Program-made: the position numbers and the translations under genes | Origin: Phytoactinopolyspora mesophila | Lineage (GTDB): Bacteria > Actinomycetota > Actinomycetes > Jiangellales > Jiangellaceae | Length of the DNA: 64,000 bases | Reading direction: 5' to 3' | NCBI RefSeq assembly: GCF_010122465.1 | Contig: NZ_WLZY01000007.1 | Coordinates: 348,934-412,933 of the forward strand | Part shown: one piece after another, positions 57,519 to 64,000 of the stretch | How positions within the stretch are numbered: the stretch's first letter is position 1 | How the letters are laid out: each line of letters begins with the position of its first letter | Notes under the pieces: generated by a model | Seen by the model: the letters and a program-made list of their open reading frames with translations, nothing else | The model's database searches: none | What the model was told of the DNA's origin: nothing

Positions 57519-57580
57519 GTGCTTTGAATTCCGAAGCACCGCCGCGATGTGCGATGCTACTGTTTCGGAATTCGAAGCAC
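57519..57580. promoter_or_regulatory. HxlR operator: 17-bp inverted repeat between DUF1330 and hxlR genes
   Basis: GTGCTTTGAATTCCGAA (57519-57535) and TTCGGAATTCGAAGCAC (57564-57580) are inverted copies with one mismatch and 28 bases between centres' inner ends. Each arm contains GAATTC. The spacing would let one HxlR dimer per arm act on both promoters. Confidence 0.7.
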
Positions 57581-57598
57581 AAGAGTTGACGGAGAGTC

Positions 57599-57991
57599 AT
57601 GAACGCGTCGCCGACGCCCATGCCCGGCCGGCCGGTCCGCGGTTCCACCACGGGACGATCGTTGATGGCGGCACTGGACCTGTTCGGGCGCCGCTGGACT
57701 CTGCGCATCATCTGGGAGCTGGGGAACGAGCCGCTCGGCTTCCGGCTCCTGCAGCGGCGCTGCGACGGCATGTCGTCAAGCGTCCTGCAGCAACGGCTCA
57801 CAGAGCTCCAAGAGGCTCGGCTCGCCGAGGTGCTGCGCGACGGCAACTACACCCTCACCCCGCTCGGCCACGACGCCCGCGAGTCCCTCGGTCCGGTCAT
57901 CGAGTGGTCGCGGCGGTGGGCTGCCGAGCTTGCCGACGCCCCGCCCACTGCCGCCGAGGGTGCCGGCGACGGCCAGCGCAACCGGTTCTGA
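57599..57991 (+). CDS. HxlR family transcriptional regulator
   Basis: 130 residues from ATG 57599 with GGAGAG upstream. ALDLFGRRWTLRIIWELGNE, LGFRLLQRRCDGMSSSVLQQ, RLTELQEARLAEV and NYTLTPLGHDARESLGPVIE are a complete HxlR winged helix. It lacks the common N-terminal Cys sensor. The last residues (GDGQRNRF) coincide with a 21-base stretch (57965-57985) that nearly matches an integrase-like tail at 55685-55705, so the 3' end may have been formed by fusion to element DNA. Confidence 0.88.
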   Translation: MNASPTPMPGRPVRGSTTGRSLMAALDLFGRRWTLRIIWELGNEPLGFRLLQRRCDGMSSSVLQQRLTELQEARLAEVLRDGNYTLTPLGHDARESLGPVIEWSRRWAAELADAPPTAAEGAGDGQRNRF

Positions 57992-58000
57992 CAACGGTCC

Positions 58001-58697
58001 GCGCGCGAGACCTGGTACGCGTTCGCATGTGAGTACACAGACTTCAAGTGGCCCAGGGCGGCAGCAACCACACGACGCACCATCACCGAAGCACTCACGG
58101 CAATCACATGTCTGACGTTCACCACCAAGCGCGGCATGCCCGACGAAGTCCGCCCCCGGTCGGCACTGAAACGATGGGCCTTCAACACCAAGCGCCGCGA
58201 CGATCCCGACCGCCCCGAATGGGTCTACGATGCGCTCCGCTGGGCCGGTAGGAACACGCGCCCCGCGGCGACGCTCAATGACCCGCAATACTGCGCGCCG
58301 TCCTCGACGGAATCACCGTACGGCTCGACGGCACACCACGGGCAGCGAGCGTGGTTTCCATCACCTTTGGCACAGCAATCGACGGCCGGCTATTCGTCGG
58401 CGGACGGAACACCGACCAACTCCCGGCCTTCACCGTCACTCGGGTATGGGCAAAGGCGCGCAAGGCAGGTCACGAGCGCACGCACAACAATCGCCCCTTG
58501 CCGCCCGTCCGTACGACCCACGTCACGCAGCGGTGTCAACGTGGTTCAACGCAGGCGTGCCACCTACCCAAGTCGCCGAATGGGCCGGACAGTCCGTCGA
58601 CGTCCTGCTCGAGATCTACGCCAAGTGCATCGACGGCGACACGGCGCACAACCGAGCCAAGATCGACCGCGCCCTTGGCCGCTCTATCAGCGACTGA
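58001..58697 (+). pseudogene. Tyrosine recombinase (integrase) relic
   Basis: Three frames carry integrase sense in order. EYTDFKWPRAAATTRRTITE and LKRWAFNTKRRDDPDRPEWV (N-terminal part); then LRAVLDGITVRLDGTPRAAS and, after loss of the middle, GRLFVGGRNTDQLPAFTVTR; finally the catalytic end ARPYDPRHAAVSTWFNAGVP, PTQVAEWAGQSVDVLLEIYA. Frame changes lie near 58290 and 58470. The usual GHS is GQS. A full enzyme is about 450 residues. It ends 62 bases from the right tRNA-Glu fragment, the normal position for the integrase of such an element. Confidence 0.8.
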
Positions 58698-58759
58698 AAC
58701 TCGGGCACAGACAGTCGCAGGCAACCCGTTTCAGCCGGATACAGCCGCACATACGTAGA

Positions 58760-58853
58760 TCGCCCCTCCCCCGCGTTTCCGCAGGTGAGAGGCGATCTAC
58801 CAGTGGTAGCCCCGACGGGATTCGAACCCGCGCGACCGCCTTGAGAGAGCGGC
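58760..58853 (-). repeat. tRNA-Glu(CTC) 3'-end fragment with terminator: right boundary of the island
   Basis: On the complementary strand: anticodon stem CCGCT/GGCGG with loop CTCTCAA, T arm GGGTTCGAATCCC, GGGGCTACCA, then a hairpin whose arms (AGATCGCCTCTC and GAGGGGCGATCT) differ from the left copy by compensating changes. The upstream half does not form a normal tRNA. Identity to the left copy is 68 of 70 bases in the core. Confidence 0.8.
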
Positions 58854-58869
58854 ACACCAGAATCAACCA

Positions 58870-59356
58870 CACATAGGCTGCCCTGTAACGATGCGCGTTC
58901 GACGGCCGCGCGGACGGAGACTTGGGCACGTATTCGACACAAACCGTCGACCACCACCGAGGGTGGCCGGTCACCATCGTCCACATCGCGGTGCCTCTCG
59001 CGAGGTCGGGTCGAGCCAATGTCGCGGCGGGCCGCCTGCTTATCCCGCCAGATCGGACCGTGCGCTGCTCCGGCACAACCAAGCGGAGAGCGTCGCCGCG
59101 GCCCGCACGAAACGGGCCACCGCTGGCAGGAGTCCCAGGGAAAGATGCACGCGCCGGACGGGTCGGTAAAAGATCTTGATTCACGGGTCTTGACAATGGC
59201 TCCCGCCGCGAGTGACGAAGGCGCTTACCCTCTCGGCAGTTCCGCGCGTTGCGGGAGGACCGCTTCCATGAGTTGCGTCATGCCCCGCGGATGGATGCCC
59301 CGCAAGAACGCCCTGCCCGGATCGCACTCGATATCTGGGCGACCGTGGCTTCGTGC
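58870..59356. other. Stretch without a supported gene
   Basis: No frame with a ribosome site, family motif or convincing codon pattern was found on either strand between the right tRNA fragment and the alpha-glucosidase stop. Short similarity to the left scar continues to about 58950 (CTTGGGCACGTATTCG against CTTGGACACGTACTTG), suggesting leftover element-end DNA. Confidence 0.4.
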
Positions 59357-61071
59357 TCAGCGGAGGCCATGCGGTCCACATGCATGCAGCCAGACGGTCG
59401 TGTCGGGCGGGATGCCTTTGGTGGGCAGTTCGCCGCTGGCCATAACCAATTGACTGCCCGATGGTAGGTCGACCGTGACCGGGGAGGCGTTGACGACGCA
59501 CTGGAATTCGTCGCCCCGGCGAAAGGCCAACACGCCAGGAGCAGAATCCAGCCAGTCGAGTTCGGGCGTCAGCGGGATCGTCAAATGCCGCCGACGCCAA
59601 TGGATGGCGCGACGATAGAGGGTCAACATCGATGATGGGTCGGATTCCTGTTGGTCTACTGAGTACTGAGCCCACCACGCAGGCTGGGGCAGCCACGGTG
59701 TCGCATTGCTGAACCCAAGAGCTGGGAGTTCGCCAGACCACGGCAGCGGAACCCGGCAGCCATCCCGCCCTCGTTGCTTCACACCGCTGCCGGACGAGAT
59801 CGGATCCTGTCGGGCTTCGGGTGCGATGTCGAACACCTCAGGAAGTCCCAGTTCTTCGCCTTGATAGATGAATGCACTGCCGGGAAGCGCCAGCATCAGA
59901 AGTGCAGCTGCCCGGGCCCGCCGACAGCCGACCTCAAGATCGATGTCGGGCTCGTCGTTGAGCATGAGATCGGCGAGACTGCCCTTGCTGCCGAACCGTG
60001 TCACAGGCCGGATCAGGTCGTGTGACGACAACACCCAGGTAGGCGTCGCGCCCACGGTGGCAAGTGACCGGATCTGGGTTTCGATTGTGGCCTGCAGGAG
60101 ATCGGCATCCCATGGGCACTTTAGAAAGTCGAAGTTGAACGCCGTGTGCAATTCGTCTGCGCGCAAGTAGCGGGGTAGTCCGCCTTTGCGGGTCCGCCAC
60201 GCCTCGGCGACGAAGATGCGGGCTCCCTGCTTACTCGACGCGTATGAATCGGCGATTTCTCGCCACCGACGGAAGATCCGGTGGACGTCATCACGGTCCC
60301 AGTGTGGATGGTTGACCACGTACGCACCACTGACTTCGTCGGGAGACCGTGACGGCGTCGCATTGTGGGGGGCCGCAAGATCGGGTAGATCTGGATGTTT
60401 GGTGAGACCGTGAGCGACGTCGATCCGGAGCCCGTCCACACCCCGGTCGAACCAGAAGCGCAGGATGTGATCGAACTGCTCGGCGACGCCCGGGTTGTCC
60501 CAGTTCAGGTCGGGTTGTGCTGGGGTGAACAGATGGAGGTACCATTCGGTTCTTGGTGGCTTCACCGCACTATCCAATTTGCTCCACGCCGAGCCTCCGA
60601 ACACTGACTTCCAGTTGTTGGGTGGCAGTTCTCCGTACGCCCCACGTCCTCGTCGTGTCCAATACCAGTCGCGCTCCGGGGCCGACGGGTCGGAAGCAGC
60701 ACGTCGAAACCACGGATGGTGATCGGATGTGTGGTTAGCGACGAGGTCGAGTGGGACTCGCATGCCGTGGTGGTGGGCGTCGTCAAGCAGCGCCGTCGCT
60801 TGTTCGAGATCACCGAAGTCTGGATGTATGTCGCAATAGTCGGCGACGTCATAGCCACCGTCGGCCATCGGCGATGGATACCACGGGGTGATCCAAAGAG
60901 CATCGACACCCCCCAGGTCAGCAAGGTATCGAAGGCGGAACGCAATCCGTTGATGTCACCAATCCCGTCCCCGTCACTATCACTGAAACTGCGCAGGTAG
61001 ACCTCGTAGACGATGGCGGTGCGCCACCAATCCGGCGTCGACGCGTACACGTGGCTATTCGCTGCTCTCAC
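59357..61071 (-). pseudogene. GH13 alpha-glucosidase with one frameshift
   Basis: GTG 61071, with GAGGAG 9 bases upstream, overlaps the SDR stop. It encodes STPDWWRTAIVYEVYLRSFS, DGDGIGDINGLRS; the frame then shifts near 60938 into YLADLGGVDALWITPWYPSP, MADGGYDVADY and runs to 59357. Catalytic residues remain: Asp in GLRIDVAHGL, Glu in FVAEAW, and SSHDLIR where NHD is usual. A one-base loss explains the break. Intact enzymes (about 550 residues) hydrolyse maltose, sucrose or isomaltose-type sugars in the cytosol. A sequencing error would restore a functional gene. Confidence 0.8.
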
Positions 61072-61855
61072 TGGTGCCGTTCTCCTCGGGTAGTTGCGGC
61101 TCGCGTGCCAGGGCTGAGCGACCCCCGTCGACGGGAATGACCGCGCCACTGATGAAGCTCGCCTCCTCGGACAGGAGATACGTAATGGTGGAAGCGGCTT
61201 CGTCCGGTTGCCCGACTCGCATTAGTGCGTGCAAGCGGTCGGTTTCGCAGGCCCACTCTGCACCGCGGCTTTCCGCGTCATCGACGTACCGGTCGACGGC
61301 AATGGTCCCGAGCGCCACCGCATTGGCTCTGATGCCGAGCCTTCCGTAGTCGACGGCGACGGCGCGGGTCAGGCCCTCGATAGCGGCTTTGGCGGTCGCG
61401 TATGGTAGACAGCCGGGCACGGGGCGCTGGGCTTGGTGGGAGGAGACGTTCACAATTGCACCGGCCGTTTCCGCAGCGAGGAACGCCCGGACGGCGGCAA
61501 CACAGCCGGCTAGTGCGACCTTCAGGTTGGCGTTGACCAGTTCGGCGACGGCTTCGAGCGGATGGTTGTGCAGAGCGGCATCACGGAAGATGGCGGCGTT
61601 GTTTACCCAGCCGACGAGCGTGCCCATAGCATAAGCACGCTGGACGGCGTGTTCGAGCACTGTGGGATCGGCTGCGTCGCCGGCTACGGCGTCGATTCGG
61701 TCGCCGTCCGGATGGCTCTCGATCCAATCAACGGCCGTGGGCTCTCGTTCTATCGCGACGACGTGCTGGCCGCTTTTCACCAGGCGTTTGACGACGGCAC
61801 GGCCGACGCCACGACCTCCGCCGGTCACGATGTGTACAGGTCTATCCATGCGCAT
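61055..61855 (-). CDS. Short-chain dehydrogenase/reductase
   Basis: 266 residues from ATG 61855 with GGAGGG 4 bases upstream. HIVTGGGRGVGRAVVKRLVK is the cofactor loop, VGWVNNAAIFRD the structural Asn, IVNVSSHQAQRP the catalytic Ser and YATAKAAIEGLTRA the Tyr-Lys pair. FISGAVIPVDGGRSAL is the classical C-terminal pattern. It probably oxidises or reduces a sugar or polyol, since it is coupled to the alpha-glucosidase downstream (17-base overlap) and overlaps a sugar-kinase relic upstream. The exact substrate is unknown. Confidence 0.92.
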   Translation of the reverse strand: MRMDRPVHIVTGGGRGVGRAVVKRLVKSGQHVVAIEREPTAVDWIESHPDGDRIDAVAGDAADPTVLEHAVQRAYAMGTLVGWVNNAAIFRDAALHNHPLEAVAELVNANLKVALAGCVAAVRAFLAAETAGAIVNVSSHQAQRPVPGCLPYATAKAAIEGLTRAVAVDYGRLGIRANAVALGTIAVDRYVDDAESRGAEWACETDRLHALMRVGQPDEAASTITYLLSEEASFISGAVIPVDGGRSALAREPQLPEENGTSESSE

Positions 61856-62302
61856 TGTCCCTCCTCGCCCGGCACGCGGCCGGAGCCGCATGGGATCGGT
61901 GTGACCGGAAAACTGTGGCCGGAATCTGTCCACCCAGTTGCCCACACACCATCGCTGCTGCGTTCATGGCGCGGTTGAGGTGCGCCGTCCAGTTGCTCCC
62001 GGCAAGTGCAGTAAAACGGCTAAAGGGCCGTGCCGGGTCACCGAGGACGTCGGCCACGATCGAAGCGACGACGGCATCACCCGCTCCGATAGTGCTCACG
62101 ACGTCTTTACCAGTGGCAGGTATGGTGATCCGCTGTCCGGTGGACGTGTGAAGATCACTACCGTCCGCTCCTCGGGTCACGACGACCGCCTGGGGTCCGA
62201 GACGCATGATGTGTGTGATCACATGCTCTTCAGCGCCACCGTAGATGAGCTGGAGATCGTCTGTGCTCACCTTGACCAAATCTGTGTGGGCGAGCAACCG
62301 GT
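61842..62302 (-). pseudogene. 5'-truncated PfkB-type sugar kinase
   Basis: Only the C-terminal half is present: LLAHTDLVKVSTDDLQLIYG, GPQAVVVTRGADGS and the PfkB signature STIGAGDAVVASIVADVL with the catalytic Asp. Intact ribokinase/fructokinase relatives are about 300 residues; about 150 N-terminal residues are missing at 62302. It overlaps the SDR start by 14 bases, so it was the first gene of this leftward sugar operon. Confidence 0.85.
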
Positions 62303-62798
62303 CTGGAGACGTGGGAGGCGCTGGAGGTGCTGCGCGCGGAAGGTCTGGTGCGCGCCATCGGGGTCTCTAACTTCGAGCCAAAACACCTGGAGGACATCTT
62401 GACGGTCGGAAAGGTTGTACCCGCGGTGAACCAGATCGAGTTACACCCCCGGCTCCAGCAGTCTCATCTACGCTCGCTCCATGACCGTTACGGCATCGCA
62501 ACTCAGGCGTGGAGCCCGCTGGCCAAGGGCCAGTTGCTAACTTCATCCGACACTGGTCCGCATGGCACAGCAACGTGGCATTACCACTGCACAACTCGTC
62601 CTGCGGTGGCACCTGGACCTCGGCAACCTGATCATCCCCAAGACGGAAACTGCGGCACGCATGCGAGAGAACCTTGGCGCACTACATGCGCCGTCCCTCG
62701 ATGAGGAAGAGCGTCGGGCGGTCTCCTTGTTGGACGACAGCATGCGAATCGGCCCGCACCCTGATTGGTTCGAAGCCGGCGTCGCCCCGTCAGTTTGA
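62303..62798 (+). pseudogene. 5'-truncated aldo/keto reductase with frameshift
   Basis: LETWEALEVLRAEGLVRAIG, VSNFEPKHLEDIL, AVNQIELHPRLQQ and QAWSPLAKGQLL are the middle of an AKR barrel. After a frame change near 62550 it continues LVRMAQQRGITTAQLVLRWH and LIIPKTETAARMRENL to the stop at 62798. The first about 100 residues, with the catalytic Tyr and Lys, are missing. It begins exactly where the oppositely directed kinase fragment ends. Confidence 0.85.
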
Positions 62799-63310
62799 AA
62801 CCGAAGATGTCAACCGAGTCCATGAGCGACGCACGCGCTGCCTTTTGGCGATGGCCGGTATTCGTCGCAGGAGACCGTCAGTACTCTCGGCGCCGTTCAA
62901 CAGGCTGGCTGCGGTCTGTACTGAACAGATCTATGTCTTCAGACGGTCGGTCTGCCGTGCCGTGTGAGCCGAGAAGGCTAGCGCGCACTGGCGAGATGAC
63001 CTCAAATTAGATCGCGATCGTGAGACCTACCAGCGCCTCCGCCGCCTCGAGATCGGCACCCGCGCCGACCCCGGACTCGAACCAACGCGCGACGCTCGCC
63101 CTCGCCGAGCTCACCCCACCAGAGACCACTTGACAGCAATAGGAGCATCCACCATGCGGGACTCACCTTGGCCCGTTCGACGTAGGGCCAGCTCTCTACC
63201 GCGCCGCCTGTGCTCGGACGACCCGCACGGTTCTCGCCTACGATGTAACACCGATCACGGTGATCAACACTGCCATGTTCCGTACAGGTACGAGGACAAG
63301 AACAATCAAA
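62799..63310. other. Stretch without a supported gene
   Basis: A rightward frame near 62977-63050 reads AHWRDDLKLDRDRETYQRLR-RLEIGTRA, with coding-like charge pattern, but it has no start, ribosome site or recognisable family and is soon lost. It may be a gene relic. Nothing else stands out. Confidence 0.35.
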
Positions 63311-63366
63311 CCCGGTCCATTAGGGCGCCTACGCGGTTATCCGCGTAGGCGCCCTAATGGACCGGG
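63311..63366 (-). terminator. Very long perfect hairpin terminator
   Basis: Arms 63311-63336 and 63341-63366 pair perfectly over 26 bases around a TTAT loop. On the complementary strand the stem is followed by TTTGATTGTT. It lies 36 bases after the stop of the leftward gene at 63403 and is an intrinsic terminator of unusual length. Confidence 0.85.
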
Positions 63367-63402
63367 ATGCGTTGTTAGATCAGAGGCAGATCGGTTCTAC
63401 GT

Positions 63403-64000
63403 TTACTCAGGGGCAAGATAGACGGCGAGAACATCCGGGACTGTTCTACCGATGGCGCTGGGTATTTCGACATATCCTTCAGCGTACATCTGGGTACTGC
63501 CGCCGCCATCGAGCTGGATTGCCATTATTGAACCAAAGGACTGAAGAATTTCATTTGCGTCTTCAATGGTCACTGGCGTGTCAAGACTAAGGATATACAT
63601 CTTGGAGCCCGGCACCACACCCACGAAAGTTCGCCCCGACACGCCAGGCCCACTGATCTCATACAACGGCTGGAATCCAACAGTGCCATATATGCAATCG
63701 CCACCACCGCACTGCGGATTCATGAATCCCCCGAAGGTAGCTTCGACATCAGCCTCGTCGTATTCAGTAGGGAATTCCTCGATGCTGACGAACTGAGGCG
63801 TATTGCCAGGGTTCCCGATCTTTAGCGCGCGCTTCAGGCCGCCCCAGGCTGGGTCATCGTGATCGCCAAGAGCCGCGCCATATGTCCGGTTGGCAACAGG
63901 AAATGGAAAGTCCGTAGGCCATTGCAAGGAATCTTGTGGAAGAGATAGCGCCGTCCTATCACCAGACGTGTCGGTGAAGAACGATGCGTTTGTTGTGCTA
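63403..64000 (-). CDS. Phosphodiester glycosidase (NAGPA/DUF2233)-like protein, cut by window edge
   Basis: The frame is open from the right edge to the stop at 63403 (about 199 codons). TNASFFTDTSGDRTALSL near the edge, VPGSKMYILSLDTPVTIEDA and IMAIQLDGGGSTQMYAEG match the NAGPA-like fold, where LDGGGS is the signature; the C-terminus GRTVPDVLAVYLAPE is also typical. Members cleave GlcNAc-1-phosphodiester bonds or related envelope glycans and are usually secreted; the signal region would lie outside the window. Its lower-GC codon usage differs from neighbours, hinting at transfer. Confidence 0.8.
   Translation of the reverse strand, partial: STTNASFFTDTSGDRTALSLPQDSLQWPTDFPFPVANRTYGAALGDHDDPAWGGLKRALKIGNPGNTPQFVSIEEFPTEYDEADVEATFGGFMNPQCGGGDCIYGTVGFQPLYEISGPGVSGRTFVGVVPGSKMYILSLDTPVTIEDANEILQSFGSIMAIQLDGGGSTQMYAEGYVEIPSAIGRTVPDVLAVYLAPE

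Noticed and set aside
62977-63060. Coding-like segment with WRDDLKLDRDRETYQRLRRLE
   Set aside because: No start, no ribosome site, no recognised family and quickly lost frame.

Overview
The window is high-GC DNA from an actinobacterium. Supporting evidence: pervasive GTG starts with GGAGG-type ribosome sites; an actinobacterial-type cytochrome b (QcrB); a short family-A DNA polymerase; a DUF222/13E12-type HNH protein; a DesA3-like desaturase with its reductase; and dense TetR/MerR/PadR/ECF regulation. I could not assign a genus. No rRNA, complete tRNA, CRISPR array or intact transposase was seen.

Layout. 0-2.5 kb: small regulatory genes (GYD protein at the left edge, SRPBCC protein, PadR with a coupled membrane protein). 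1.9-10.8 kb: a lipid module. A FabR-like TetR gene faces a ferredoxin reductase and fatty-acid desaturase operon, followed by a giant single-chain acyl-CoA carboxylase (1852 codons). 10.8-16.4 kb: a TIM-barrel hydrolase-like protein, an SMP-30 lactonase, a family-A polymerase and an orphan qcrB. 16.5-23.4 kb: stress and regulatory genes: an ECF41/SigJ-like sigma factor divergent from an oxidoreductase, two MerR circuits, an MFS exporter, a frameshifted MarR-GNAT gene, and a hydrolase/TetR pair.

23.5-39.5 kb is the most coherent system. A tightly coupled leftward gene train runs TetR, GH3 glycosidase, Tat lipoprotein binding protein, two permeases, fused dual ATPase, alpha/beta hydrolase, then three Cys-type sulfatases. 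A fourth sulfatase lies divergent across a perfect 16-bp palindrome. I read it as a regulated locus for uptake, desulfation and hydrolysis of a sulfated glycoside or oligosaccharide; the substrate is unknown.

39.5-53.2 kb: two decayed genes (an amber-interrupted fructosamine kinase and a truncated DUF2332 gene), several TetR circuits with clear palindromes, an HNH/DUF222 gene with an internal 18-bp repeat, an MMPL exporter and small enzymes.

53.2-58.9 kb: a decayed integrative island bounded by two near-identical copies of a tRNA-Glu(CTC) 3' end plus its terminator hairpin. It carries an integrase relic, an AbiE pair (AbiEi intact, AbiEii with about three frameshifts), two DUF6247 relics, a broken RelE-like toxin, an intact ribbon-helix-helix/PIN toxin-antitoxin pair and a DUF1330/HxlR pair.

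59.3-64 kb: a decaying sugar-catabolism region. It holds a frameshifted GH13 alpha-glucosidase, an SDR, and head-to-head 5'-truncated PfkB kinase and aldo/keto reductase fragments joined at what looks like a deletion junction. A very long hairpin terminator and a partial phosphodiester glycosidase-like gene follow at the right edge.
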